64,000 bases of DNA, taken from NCBI RefSeq assembly GCF_021190915.1, contig NZ_JAIOAP010000024.1, forward strand, positions 29,281 through 93,280, written 5' to 3'. The notes under the pieces are model-generated. The model saw only the letters and a list, made by a program, of their open reading frames with translations. It was not told where the DNA came from and did no database searches. This DNA is from Cohnella silvisoli. GTDB lineage: Bacteria > Bacillota > Bacilli > Paenibacillales > Paenibacillaceae. Both the position numbers and the translations under genes were made by a program. Positions 8,181-17,924 of this stretch are shown piece after piece. Position 1 is the first letter of the stretch, and every line of letters begins with the position of its first letter.

Positions 8181-9341
8181 ATGCCATCCGAATTATTGAA
8201 TCATGTAAAGACGGAACGACTTGTGAACGATACGCTGCAACTTGTAAACACACCGAGTCCGACTGGGGATACACGGAAAGTCGCAGATCTGTATGAAAGA
8301 CTTCTTCAAGATGTGGGTTGCAAGGTCGAGCGGTTCGAATTGATCGAGAACAATCCAACGCTAGTCGCGACCTATGGCGGAGAGTTTCCGGGGAAAACGA
8401 TTATTTTCAACGGGCATATGGACACCGTTACGCTAGCCCATGAGCCTGCCTCCATCCAAGGGGAGCGGATTTACGGCAGGGGAGCATGCGACATGAAAGG
8501 TTCGCTTGCTTGTATTGTAGAAGTGCTTAGGGTGCTCAGAGAAAACGAGGTTAAACTTCATGGACAAATCGTTATTATCGCGAACAGCTTGCATGAGAGC
8601 CCGGGCGGCCGGGGAGAAGATCTAATCGCTTTGGCAGAGCAGCTGAAGCTGACTGCGGATGTTGCGATTGTCATGGAAGGCGCGACAACGGAATGTACGA
8701 TTGCCCAGTTCGGTTCCGCCACGTTTGAAATTACGATCAGCAGAGAAGGGGAGACCAGCCATCAATTGTATACTCCACCCCAAACGGCACATCCCATTCA
8801 TGTCGCAGCGGATATTATTCAGCTACTGCAATCGTTGAACGTAGAGCTGGAGCGCGACTATGTGGAAGATATCGGGTACGCTTCTTATTTTATCGGGTCC
8901 GTCCATAGCGGGCAATTTTACAATCAGCATCCTAAGACAGCGGAGATAGTCGGCGTTAGGCGTTATAGTCCGCAGACTACTTTCGCAGAAGTGGACGAGG
9001 AGTTCAGGAGGCATTTGAAGCCCATTGCCGATAAGCATGGAGTCGAAATCGATCTTAACCTAGAGAAGGTTCGTGACGGCTACCGTCTAGATAAGAGCAA
9101 CCCCGCAATCGGCGTTCTCGTCCAAGCCATTCAGGCCGTCAGAGGTATTTCAGTCCCGTTAGTCGGGAAGAAGGTAGTAACGGATGCGGGTATTATCGCG
9201 AATGATTTCAAGACTCCCGCGTTATGTCATGGTCCGGATCAACGAAGCGCTCACGGCGATGTCGAGTATGTAGAAATCAGAGAGCTTGAATTGGCGGCAA
9301 AAGTATATTTGGAGTTTATAGATCTTTATTTGAAAAACTAA
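8181..9341 (+). CDS. M20-family metallohydrolase (ArgE/DapE/CPG2-type)
   Basis: 386 residues. Metal-binding motifs are visible: FNGHMDTV (His-Asp), GRGACDMKGS (bridging Asp) and SLHESPGGRGED, where the usual EE pair is altered; C-terminal LCHGPDQRSAHGDVEYV gives the last His. The family removes acyl or peptidyl groups from amino acids or amino sugars. ATG 8181 has GGAG 9 nt upstream; ATG 8175 in the same frame has only 3 nt. It is divergent from the SDR and shares its regulatory gap, fitting a deacylation step before the aminotransferase. The usual E-E (general base / Zn ligand) reads H-E here, which may alter activity. Confidence 0.88.
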   Translation: MPSELLNHVKTERLVNDTLQLVNTPSPTGDTRKVADLYERLLQDVGCKVERFELIENNPTLVATYGGEFPGKTIIFNGHMDTVTLAHEPASIQGERIYGRGACDMKGSLACIVEVLRVLRENEVKLHGQIVIIANSLHESPGGRGEDLIALAEQLKLTADVAIVMEGATTECTIAQFGSATFEITISREGETSHQLYTPPQTAHPIHVAADIIQLLQSLNVELERDYVEDIGYASYFIGSVHSGQFYNQHPKTAEIVGVRRYSPQTTFAEVDEEFRRHLKPIADKHGVEIDLNLEKVRDGYRLDKSNPAIGVLVQAIQAVRGISVPLVGKKVVTDAGIIANDFKTPALCHGPDQRSAHGDVEYVEIRELELAAKVYLEFIDLYLKN

Positions 9342-9368
9342 AATCGGGCTAGCAGCCAGGGGGAGATG

Positions 9369-11130
9369 ATGGACTATTCTAAAAAAGCAGCCATTACGAA
9401 ATCAACTCCTGGTTATTTTCATTATATTTATCGCGGTTATCGCATTAGTCATGGGCATTACCTATAGCCAATCTCAAAAGATGATTTATCAAAAAAACCA
9501 AGAGTACTCCGTCGAGCTGCTCGATAAGATTGCGCAGTATATAAGATCGCAGATCGAAAACGTGGACGGGGTTATCGTTAATTCCTCATTCAACACGGAT
9601 GTTCATCAGTATCTTAAGGTCGATAATCTGCTTGATAAAATAGAGTTGTTCAAGAGAGTGGATCTGCAGCTTGCGATGGTCAGCCAGTTGAAAAACGGCG
9701 TTCAGAACATGATCATCCTCGGCGAGAACGGGAACAATATGAATTTGGTGTCGGGTCGGAGCATGAAACAGGCTGTAATGGAAACGGTTGCGGACCTGAA
9801 GAAGCATGATCACTCAACGATCAAACCGCTTTATTCCGGACTGAAAAAAGTAGTAGATAACAATATGGAGAGATACTACTTTACCGTAGGCACTAACATC
9901 AATAATATTAACCCCTCTTATCCATTAGGATACCTAATCGTCATCTTGGACATGGATTCCTTGTTTCCCAAATTCGAGACAATGCTGGAAAACGGCTTTG
10001 GCAATTTCTATGTTTTGGACCGTAATGGGGTCGTTTGTGCCAGTAACGAATTGTCCATCATCGGACAGAAGTTGGACCTCTCGCAATATGGGGATGAGTC
10101 GTCCAGCGATTATATTATTCAATCTACCGATGTGGAGGAATTCCAGGGCAAAGTCGTAAACATTTATTCGAAGCGGAACTTGTACAGAGGATTAGAGCAG
10201 ACACGAGCCGTTTATTTGTGGATTTTCGCATTATTTATCCCATTTCTGTGTTTGTTGCTTTGGGTGACCAATCGGAACGTGCTTGGACCCATCCGTTATT
10301 TCATTAAGTTTATCCAAATTCAGCAAGTCAAAAATATTGTTAGCGAGCAGCGCAGGCTTGAATTAAAGGGTTACCACGAAATCGTCGTCATGGCCGACAA
10401 ATTTAACGATATGTTGGACGAGATTGACCAATTAACGGATGAAGTCGTTTCTTCGAAAACACGCATAATCGCTCTAGGGCTCATTAAAAAACAAGCCGAG
10501 CTTGCCTATTTAAAGCAACAGGTTAACCCGCATTTTCTGTATAACATTCTCGAATCGATGAAAGGGATGGCCAGTGAGGTCGGAGCGCATGATCTCAGAG
10601 GAATTATCGTCGCCTTAGGCAAGATGCTGCGATATAGCATCAAAGGGCAAGACGAGGTGACGCTTGCCGAGGAACTGGAGATCGCCAACAGTTACTTAAT
10701 GCTACAACAGTTCAGATTCGATGACCGCTTTAAAACTTTTATCTCCATCCCCCAGAAACTGTTGAACTATCGCGTAATCAAGATGATCCTTCAGCCGATA
10801 TTGGAAAATGCGATCACGCACGGATTGGAAAATCGAATAGAGACGGGAGCATTGTGGGTCACCGCGGAAGAGACGCCAAACGGAGATGTTATCATTCGCG
10901 TGAAAGACGATGGCCTTGGAATGACGCAAGAGAGATTGTCTGCCATATGCAACGAGTTGGAGAGCGAGGAGGATTTCTTTGATACTAAGAAGGGCCGGGA
11001 GCATCTGGGCATTCTCAACGTGCATAATCGCTTGAGAACAGCTTATGGGCCGAACTACGGATTAACTATTACGAGCATGCCGGGCATGGGTACGGAAGTC
11101 ATATTGAGGCTGCCCAAGAAAGAGGGATGA
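9369..11130 (+). CDS. YesM-type sensor histidine kinase with an apparent +1 frameshift near its start
   Basis: Domains: TM1, extracellular sensor (about 35-265), TM2 (VYLWIFALFIPFLCLLLW), HAMP, His_kinase with QQVNPHFLYNIL, and HATPase (ILQPILENAITHGL, VKDDGLGM). The uninterrupted frame starts only at ATG 9451, inside TM1, with no ribosome binding site. ATG 9369, next to AGGGGG, starts MDYSK and reaches a run of six A (9381-9386). With five A the reading continues KKQPLRNQLLVIF straight into TM1; with six it stops after 33 codons. So there is one extra A: a natural frameshift, slippage or an assembly error. Stop overlaps the response regulator start (ATGA). It probably senses the ligand of the ABC system downstream. 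Confidence 0.85.
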
Positions 11131-12557
11131 CGATGTTGAAAGTGATCCTAATTGACGATGAAAAGTGGATAGTCAAAAGCTTGAAAAGCTCGATTGATTG
11201 GCATGGGCTGGGCTATGAAATAATTGGCGAGGCGTTCAATGGACTAGAAGGGTATGACAAAATAAAGAGTCTGTTGCCGGATATCGTATTTACGGATATT
11301 CGGATGCCCGGCATGGACGGTATTGAGCTCATGCGTAGGATTAACGAATTAAATCTAGATGTCCAGTTTGTTATTACATCGGGTTATAAGGAATTCGAGT
11401 TTGCCAAAAAAGCGATCCAATACGGCGCATTGGATTATTGTCTGAAGCCGTTCGATGAAATGGAAATGACAGGCATCCTTGAGCGATTCAGCAAAAGAAA
11501 AAGCGATCTGAAAGCGATGCAGCAGACGGAGCTGCTAAGCCTGCTTCAAGAGGGGGATGTTCATTCCCGGGAACATCTGCGGATGTTGTTGCGCAAGATG
11601 GGATTTGAGTGGGATGAGCAGGCCGGCGCGACGATCGTGGTCGTTATAGGAGAAGGGGAGCTCCACCTATTGCCCGGCATTAATCAATTGAGCTTGCGAA
11701 CGGGGCGAAGCAAGAGGGTGCTCTTCTTCGAGGGGAATCAAACGACGGCTCTCGAAGCTAGCTTGGCTGTAAATTTTCCTCCCGATGTTCAGGGGATTGG
11801 AATCGGAGCTTGGGTAAGTGACGTTACATCCATTATTCAGGCCATCGAGGCTGCTGATGAAGCTGCATATCATTTTTTTATAACGGGGCAGCATGGGTTC
11901 TGGGGCGGGGTAAGCCCGGAAAGCCATACTGACAAGCTGAAAGAAATGCTGTTAAAGCTGAGCAGAACCCAGAACGGAGAGTACATCAAGGCTGTGGTTG
12001 CGGAAATAGAGGCGCTCATTAACGAGAAGCGGTTTACCATTCGGAATGCGTTATTTTTCTATCATGCCGCTCTGTTCAGTGTTTATCATCTGGAAGAAGA
12101 GTGGCTGATGACCTATGAGGAGCTCGTACACAAATTCGGCAACGTGAAACGAATGAACGATAGCGTTGCTTCTTTGCTAGCCGGGCATTATACCCAATCT
12201 TCACCATCGACCGGCGGGTATTCCCGAAATAGTACCTACCTCAAGATTGTCGACTACATTGATGCTCATTACAAGGAGGAGGTTTCCTTGCAGAGCATAT
12301 CCGAGAAGCTTGATTTGAACTTAAGCTATATCAGCCAACTATTTCGCAAGGAAAGCTCGAATACGTTTTTGCAGTATTTAACTAAAAAAAGAATGGCTTG
12401 TGCCAGCGAGCTATTGAAATCAACGACGATGTCGATTCAGGAAATAGCGGAACATGTCGGATATTCGGATTATTTTCATTTTGCTAAGTTATTCAAGAAG
12501 AGCACGGGACAAACGGCCACCCAGTGTCGGGAACGGAGCGGAATCGATAATCAATGA
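11127..12557 (+). CDS. YesN-type response regulator with AraC DNA-binding domain
   Basis: 476 residues. An N-terminal receiver (about 3-120) has the acidic pair IDDEKW, phospho-acceptor TDIRMPGMDG and the conserved Lys in YCLKPF. A variable middle region is followed by a C-terminal AraC double HTH (about 375-470: SLQSISEKLDLNLSYISQLFRKESS; IQEIAEHVGYSDYFHFAKLFKKSTG). ATG 11127 overlaps the kinase stop by 4 bp, showing translational coupling. Such pairs activate the adjacent Lpl-type sugar ABC genes; inverted repeats at 12605-12713 are candidate targets. Confidence 0.95.
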   Translation: MTMLKVILIDDEKWIVKSLKSSIDWHGLGYEIIGEAFNGLEGYDKIKSLLPDIVFTDIRMPGMDGIELMRRINELNLDVQFVITSGYKEFEFAKKAIQYGALDYCLKPFDEMEMTGILERFSKRKSDLKAMQQTELLSLLQEGDVHSREHLRMLLRKMGFEWDEQAGATIVVVIGEGELHLLPGINQLSLRTGRSKRVLFFEGNQTTALEASLAVNFPPDVQGIGIGAWVSDVTSIIQAIEAADEAAYHFFITGQHGFWGGVSPESHTDKLKEMLLKLSRTQNGEYIKAVVAEIEALINEKRFTIRNALFFYHAALFSVYHLEEEWLMTYEELVHKFGNVKRMNDSVASLLAGHYTQSSPSTGGYSRNSTYLKIVDYIDAHYKEEVSLQSISEKLDLNLSYISQLFRKESSNTFLQYLTKKRMACASELLKSTTMSIQEIAEHVGYSDYFHFAKLFKKSTGQTATQCRERSGIDNQ

Positions 12558-12581
12558 TATCGTTTCCGGCCACCCCATTTT

Positions 12582-12713
12582 TGCAAACGGTTACAATACT
12601 AAAAAATGAACATATCTCATCTAAAGCTGGAACATGTTCATTAAATTGCGAAAAGTTATAATCAAATTGTTAACTATAACTTTAACTACATTATATGTTA
12701 TTAAAGTTAACAA
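12582..12713 (+). promoter_or_regulatory. Regulatory region before the ABC operon: cre-like site and two inverted repeats
   Basis: TGCAAACGGTTACA (12582-12595) resembles a CcpA cre site. AATGAACAT (12605-12613) pairs with ATGTTCATT (12634-12642), the latter overlapping the palindrome GAACATGTTC. TTGTTAACT (12667-12675) pairs with AGTTAACAA (12705-12713). These fit catabolite repression plus activation by the adjacent response regulator; inference from position. Confidence 0.5.
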
Positions 12714-12735
12714 AATATAACTTGGGGGGCATCAC

Positions 12736-14469
12736 ATGAAAGCTAGTTATCAGAAATTTTTGTCTTCGGTAATCATTTTCTGTCTGCTATTTGTAACCGC
12801 TTGCAGTTCGAACGCAACGAAGGAGAGCAACTCTAGTGAGAGTCCGTCTAGTCAATCGCCGTCTGGTCAGTCAAGCGCAGCTGCTAAAGAGGAGTATGTC
12901 ATTAAAATCCTTACTCAAGAAAATAATCAGATCAAGAGAAGCGACGAGACCGAGATCGGGAAAATGATTAAAGAGAAATTCAACATTGTTTTTGACTATG
13001 TTCAGACACCGGGGAATTATGCCGACAAGCTAAATCTCATGTTGGCGGGCGGAGATTATCCGGAAATTATAAGAATTCAGGATAATGCGACCTTCGACAA
13101 ATACGTTCAGGCGAATACACTGTTGCCATTGGATGATTTCGTTGCAAGCGCCCCGGAATTTGCCAAGAGATACAGCGTGCAGATTCCACTTTGGCGGTTG
13201 GCTTCTAATGACGGCAAACTATACAAGTGGGAGGGCGGCGTGCCCGTTGACTTCAAGAACAACGTAGAAGTACTTGACATCGGCGTACGGACCGATGTAC
13301 TCGAACAACAGGGCTGGCCAAACTTGTTATCTACCGATGATTATATCAAATTCTTAAAGCAAGGCATGAAGGACAACCCGACGACGAATGGACAGAAGAC
13401 GATTGGTATGATTGTGCCATTCGCCGAGCCATGGGGGATGCAGGGAATTTCGAGCATTATGTACGAGAAGGGCGGCAGGTACTCGACTGCGGCAGGAAAC
13501 ATGGGCGTGGTTTGGAATCAGGTAGATAAGAAATTCGAAGACATGATGACGAATGAATATGTCAAAGAGGGCCTTGGTTTCTTCAACCGTCTCTATCGCG
13601 AAGGTATTCTGGACAAGGATTCCTTTACGGACAAGATGGACCAGTTCCAAGAAAAGCTTAACAGCGGCAGAGCGTTATCTTCTTGGTATGTCGTCTGGGG
13701 GCTAACTACAGCCAACCATGGTTTAATAGATGCGGGACATCCCGAGAATCAATATATCAACATGCCTGTTCGCAGCAAGACTCAAATGGAACGTAACGAG
13801 AAACGCCAAATTCGCGTTGAAGATACCCGTCCATACACTATCTACGCCATTACCAAAAATGCGAAGCATCCTGAACGTATTAAGGAATTGTTGGCATGGG
13901 CGGCCACTGAAGAGGGCAAACTTCTTCTCCAATCCGGAGTAGAAGGGGAGGACTATACAATAGTAGACGGTAAGCGTCAACCGACCGAGGCTTACAGGAA
14001 AAATCTCTCTAACGTCGATGCCCTAAGAAGTAAGGGTTATGGAATGTTTGATTTCTTGGGATCGGTATTGTCAAATGCGCCGGATGGCGTTCCCTACTCG
14101 ATGGAATTGAATCCGGCTATCCAAGATGAGCTGCAACTAACAGAGGGGATGCGTAATGCGTATTCCAAGCTGGGCTGGACGAGTTCGAAAGATTATTTTA
14201 TTAAAACCGGGGAGAGTGCCAACACTGGAGTAGCAGGTACGATCACTGTCGATACAACGTCCGATCTCGGAGCCTTGCATCAGAAGATCGTGGATTTCCG
14301 TGTGAAGAACTCGGCTAAGCTAATAATCGAACCTAAGACGGATGAAGAGTTCGAATCCATGTACCAATCCGTAATCGCCGATTATCAGAAGCTGAAACCG
14401 GAGACGGTCGTTGCTGAATACAACAGGCTTTACCAAGAAAAGCAAGCGAGATTGAATGAACTTAAGTAA
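12736..14469 (+). CDS. Extracellular solute-binding lipoprotein (LplA/family 1-like)
   Basis: 577 residues. The N-terminus is a lipoprotein signal with lipobox FVTAC (Cys about 22), then a Ser/Asn-rich linker (about 23-50) and a large solute-binding fold (IKILTQENNQIKR, LMLAGGDYPEI, DKYVQANTLLPLDDF). Length and style match LplA-type proteins that deliver oligosaccharides to LplB/LplC permeases. ATG 12736 follows GGGGGG. It is the first gene of a three-gene ABC operon downstream of its two-component system. No ATPase is encoded here, as usual for this class, which shares an MsmX/UgpC-type ATPase. Ligand unknown. Confidence 0.93.
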   Translation: MKASYQKFLSSVIIFCLLFVTACSSNATKESNSSESPSSQSPSGQSSAAAKEEYVIKILTQENNQIKRSDETEIGKMIKEKFNIVFDYVQTPGNYADKLNLMLAGGDYPEIIRIQDNATFDKYVQANTLLPLDDFVASAPEFAKRYSVQIPLWRLASNDGKLYKWEGGVPVDFKNNVEVLDIGVRTDVLEQQGWPNLLSTDDYIKFLKQGMKDNPTTNGQKTIGMIVPFAEPWGMQGISSIMYEKGGRYSTAAGNMGVVWNQVDKKFEDMMTNEYVKEGLGFFNRLYREGILDKDSFTDKMDQFQEKLNSGRALSSWYVVWGLTTANHGLIDAGHPENQYINMPVRSKTQMERNEKRQIRVEDTRPYTIYAITKNAKHPERIKELLAWAATEEGKLLLQSGVEGEDYTIVDGKRQPTEAYRKNLSNVDALRSKGYGMFDFLGSVLSNAPDGVPYSMELNPAIQDELQLTEGMRNAYSKLGWTSSKDYFIKTGESANTGVAGTITVDTTSDLGALHQKIVDFRVKNSAKLIIEPKTDEEFESMYQSVIADYQKLKPETVVAEYNRLYQEKQARLNELK

Positions 14470-14492
14470 AGCATCAGGAAGAGGAGTTTCCT

Positions 14493-15434
14493 ATGATTAA
14501 GGCCGGAGTACATCCAGTTAAACGCGTTAAGTCCAGAAACCTGGTTCGAAACCGTTATCTTTATGCTATGCTGCTGCCGGCTGTTTTGCTGGTATTCGTA
14601 TTCTGGTATGTTCCGCTTACCGGATGGCTCATTGCCTTTGTCCAATACCGTCCGGGTATTCCCTTATTATCCGCCAAATGGACCGGATTGCAGCAGTTCA
14701 TCGGATTTTTCACCGATACTGACGATTATGTCCATTTGATTCGAAATACGTTGGCCATTAATATAAGTTCCTTAATCGCGAACATGACAACGGCATTTCT
14801 GTTTGCGATCTTGTTAAATGAAATAAGGTGGCGTTATTTCAGTAAACTCATTCAGACCGTTACTTTCTTCCCGTTTTTCGTTTCATGGATCATTATTTAT
14901 TCCCTTTCCAGCGCCATGTTTGCCACATCGGCAGGAGCCATTAACGAAACTTTGATTCAATGGGGAGTTATAGCGGAAGGGGTGAATTTACTGGGAGATC
15001 CCCGCTACTCTTGGATGTTTATGATTGCATTGGGAGTATGGAAATATGCGGGATACAACAGCGTCATCTTTATATCGGCGATCTCGGCAATCTCTTCCGA
15101 ATATTATGAGGCTGCTCAGATCGATGGAGCTAACCGCTTTCAGAGGATCTTGTACATTACGATACCGGGTCTCATGCCAACCGCTATCGTACTATTGATC
15201 TTAAATAGCGGTTGGATCCTCAATTCGAATTTCGAGCAATTTTACTTGTTTACCAATGCGACAAACTGGCAGAGGATGGAAGTCTTAGATATTTACATTT
15301 ATAAATACGGGCTGCAGCTGCTTAACTACCCTTACGCGACGGCGGTAGGCATCATGAAGACTTTCATAAGCCTTATTATTCTTATGGTCGTCAATCAAAT
15401 TTCGAAAAAAGCGACCGGAAAAGCGATTTTCTGA
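14493..15434 (+). CDS. ABC sugar permease, LplB-type
   Basis: 313 residues with about six hydrophobic segments, the first at LYAMLLPAVLLVFVFWY. The EAA loop that contacts the ATPase reads EYYEAAQIDGANRFQRILYITIPGL (in parts about 205-230). ATG 14493 follows GAGGAG. It pairs with the next gene to form the transmembrane channel in the cytoplasmic membrane. Co-transcribed with the binding protein (23-bp gap). Confidence 0.95.
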   Translation: MIKAGVHPVKRVKSRNLVRNRYLYAMLLPAVLLVFVFWYVPLTGWLIAFVQYRPGIPLLSAKWTGLQQFIGFFTDTDDYVHLIRNTLAINISSLIANMTTAFLFAILLNEIRWRYFSKLIQTVTFFPFFVSWIIIYSLSSAMFATSAGAINETLIQWGVIAEGVNLLGDPRYSWMFMIALGVWKYAGYNSVIFISAISAISSEYYEAAQIDGANRFQRILYITIPGLMPTAIVLLILNSGWILNSNFEQFYLFTNATNWQRMEVLDIYIYKYGLQLLNYPYATAVGIMKTFISLIILMVVNQISKKATGKAIF

Positions 15435-15451
15435 TCAGATAGGAGTACAAG

Positions 15452-16330
15452 ATGAGAGAACGTTCCATTAGCGGAAGCCTGTTTGATGCGGGTAATCTGA
15501 TTTTCATGCTGGCTATCCTAACTCTTATGCTGTTCCCCTTTGTCTATATCGTAAGTTACTCTCTCAGTAATCCGAGTATGTTGAAGGGGGGGCTCGTGCT
15601 ATTCCCGGCAGGGTTTACGCTTGATTCCTACAAGAAGGCGTTAGGGGATTCCGCGGTATTAACCGGCGCCGGCATCTCTATCGCACGATCTATCATTGGT
15701 CCGGCGGTCATGCTGTTTTTCACCTCAATGGCCGCTTATGCGCTAACGCGCAACGATTTGGGAGGCGTTCGCTTCTTTCGCAAGTATTTCGTGTTCACGC
15801 TTTATTTCACGAGCGGAATTATTCCAATGTATTTATTGATGGGTTATCTCCAGTTAAAAGGAACCTTCCTCATCTACATTTTGCCGAGTGCGGTGTCCGT
15901 GTTCAACATGGTGCTCATCAAAACGTATATGGAAGGCTTGCCCAAAGAGATGGAAGAGGCTGCGGTAGTCGACGGCGCGAACGATATGAGAGTTTTTTTT
16001 CAAGTCATTTTTCCCGTCTGTAAGCCAGTATTCGCCGCCGTCGTCCTGTTCGAATGCGTGAACCAATGGAATGCATTCATTGATACGCAAATCTATAACA
16101 CGATGTCACCGCATTTATATTCTTTGCAATATGTTTTGTACAATACGTTGAATCAATTTAACTCGCTTGAGCAATTGAAGGAACAGGGCCAGAAACAATT
16201 AACCGCTATTACACCGCAAACGTTCAAGATGGCCATTACGGTCATCACCATATTGCCCATCGCTTTCGTGTATCCTTTCCTGCAAAGGTATTTCATTAAA
16301 GGATTGTTGGTTGGATCTATCAAGGGATGA
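15452..16330 (+). CDS. ABC sugar permease, LplC/YtcP-type
   Basis: 292 residues and six predicted TM segments (first: LIFMLAILTLMLFPFVYIV). The EAA loop is PKEMEEAAVVDGANDMRVFFQVIFP and the C-terminal RYFIKGLLVGSIKG is the classic LplC ending. 17 bp after the LplB-type gene, with AGGAG before ATG 15452. A hairpin terminator at 16352 closes the operon. Confidence 0.95.
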   Translation: MRERSISGSLFDAGNLIFMLAILTLMLFPFVYIVSYSLSNPSMLKGGLVLFPAGFTLDSYKKALGDSAVLTGAGISIARSIIGPAVMLFFTSMAAYALTRNDLGGVRFFRKYFVFTLYFTSGIIPMYLLMGYLQLKGTFLIYILPSAVSVFNMVLIKTYMEGLPKEMEEAAVVDGANDMRVFFQVIFPVCKPVFAAVVLFECVNQWNAFIDTQIYNTMSPHLYSLQYVLYNTLNQFNSLEQLKEQGQKQLTAITPQTFKMAITVITILPIAFVYPFLQRYFIKGLLVGSIKG

Positions 16331-16351
16331 GAGGATGATCCTAAATAAAAG

Positions 16352-16388
16352 GAAGGGGCTGACAGCAGGCTGACAGCTCCTTCTTTTC
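16352..16388 (+). terminator. Terminator of the first ABC operon
   Basis: 10-bp stem GAAGGGGCTG / CAGCTCCTTC (one G-T pair), 12-nt loop, then TTTT. The 184 bp between it and the convergent MFS stop holds no convincing gene. Confidence 0.75.
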
Positions 16389-16572
16389 GTTATAAGTTTC
16401 ATAAACTTATTCATTGTCGATTTAATATTGAATGCTATCATCGATTAATCATGAAATTAGAGATTGCTATCGATATATTGATTGCCGTTCTACTCCTCAG
16501 CTCCATGATCAACGGCAGCAAATTCATTCCTATCATTCTCGAGCGAGGACGCCTGTTAATCGACTTCATTTT

Positions 16573-17739
16573 TTATGCGGCAGCCGGTGGGCGTCGGGTC
16601 AATGCCCAGAATAGGAGAGCCAGGGCACTGACTGCGGCCCCCAACAGGCACACTCCGTTCCAGCCGGCGTAAGCGTAAATGCTAGTCGATGCGATTGATC
16701 CGCTGGCGCTGCCGATGGAATAGAAAATCATGTAGCCGGCGGTAAGTCGGCTGCGTGCCTCGGGGCGTACGGTATAAATCATGCTCTGGTTGGTAACATG
16801 GACGGCTTGTACCGCCAGATCAAGGGTGATAACGCCAATGATCAATGCGAACAGCGAATGTTGGGTATAGCTGATCGGTAACCATGATACCAGCAGCAAG
16901 GCCAGTGCGACTCCGGTGGTTCTCTGTCCTAAACCTCGATCGGCGAGACGACCTGCTCGAGCTGCCGCTAATGCTCCGGCAACCCCGGCGAGGCCGAATG
17001 CTCCAATGGCGGTATGCGAAAGAGACAGCGGCGGCTCACTAAGCGGGAGCACCAGCGAGGTCCATAATATGCTGAACACGGTAAAAATCAAGAGAGCCAG
17101 CACGGCGCGGACACGCAGTATTCGTTCTTGCACGAACAACGCGAGTACCGAACGAATTAATTGTGGATAGGATAGCGACGCTCGTTTACGTTCATCATTC
17201 GGCAGCACCAGGAACAACACGCCAGCCATGATCAGCGTTAATGCCGCAGAGACGAGATAGACCGAACGCCAGCCTGCTAAATCGGTCAATATGCCAGCAA
17301 CGGTTCGCGCAAGTAAAATACCGATCACCACACCGCTCGTAACCAATCCGACTACGCGTCCGCGTTCCGACGGGGCAGCCAAAGTCGCAGCGAACGCAAC
17401 GAGCACCTGCGTCACTACGGCAAGCAGTCCGACCGCGGCCATGCCGTTGAACAGAACCGTACTGTTAGGTGCGGTGCCAACCACGATCAGAACGAACGCG
17501 GATAATAGCATTTGACCGGCGATCAGCCGACGTCGATTCAGAAGATCGCCGAGCGGCACCAACAGCAGTAGTCCCAGCGCATAACAAATCTGAGTTATGC
17601 TAATGACAATGCCAACGGATGAATGGGCGATACCGAACTCGCTCGCCAGAGCATCCAGCAACGGGTGCGCGTAATAGATGTTGGCGACAGCAAGCCCGCA
17701 AGCCATTGCGAATAGGAGTGCAGACTTCTTCATTTTCAT
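16573..17739 (-). CDS. MFS transporter (probable drug/metabolite efflux)
   Basis: 388 residues with twelve hydrophobic segments. The N-terminal ANIYYAHPLLDALASEFGI and the loop GDLLNRRRLIAGQML are typical of DHA-type MFS exporters. Start ATG 17739 is 8 nt after AAAGAG; GTG 17745 is the alternative. It is divergent from a TetR regulator with three copies of an ACYGAWCGRTAY-like motif in the shared gap, so export induced by release of TetR is the likely logic. Substrate unknown. Confidence 0.92.
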   Translation of the reverse strand: MKMKKSALLFAMACGLAVANIYYAHPLLDALASEFGIAHSSVGIVISITQICYALGLLLLVPLGDLLNRRRLIAGQMLLSAFVLIVVGTAPNSTVLFNGMAAVGLLAVVTQVLVAFAATLAAPSERGRVVGLVTSGVVIGILLARTVAGILTDLAGWRSVYLVSAALTLIMAGVLFLVLPNDERKRASLSYPQLIRSVLALFVQERILRVRAVLALLIFTVFSILWTSLVLPLSEPPLSLSHTAIGAFGLAGVAGALAAARAGRLADRGLGQRTTGVALALLLVSWLPISYTQHSLFALIIGVITLDLAVQAVHVTNQSMIYTVRPEARSRLTAGYMIFYSIGSASGSIASTSIYAYAGWNGVCLLGAAVSALALLFWALTRRPPAAA

Positions 17740-17766
17740 AATCACATCTCTTTTTATTATTTATTT

Positions 17767-17907
17767 ACCGAACGATATAATTTACTGATCGGTATGAAAT
17801 GATTTTACGTAAATATACTAGTGTAAACTCGACACGTCAAGAAAATATTTATGATATTTGACAACATTCTCTTCAAAAGAATAAAATCATACTATACTGA
17901 ACGATAC
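17767..17907. promoter_or_regulatory. Divergent MFS/TetR promoter region with three related operator elements
   Basis: ACCGAACGATAT (17767-17778), ACTGATCGGTAT (17784-17795) and ACTGAACGATAC (17896-17907) share ACYGAWCGRTAY. The first two flank the MFS start and the third lies 17 bp before the TetR gene. A TTGACA (17858-17863) / TAAAAT (17882-17887) promoter with an 18-nt spacer precedes the third copy. Confidence 0.65.
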
Positions 17908-17924
17908 AAAAAGAAGGTGTTGTC

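Noticed and set aside
16451..16672. Plus-strand ORF between the ABC operon and the MFS gene
   Set aside because: The first 40 residues look membrane-like, but the frame runs into the MFS gene antisense and has no ribosome binding site.
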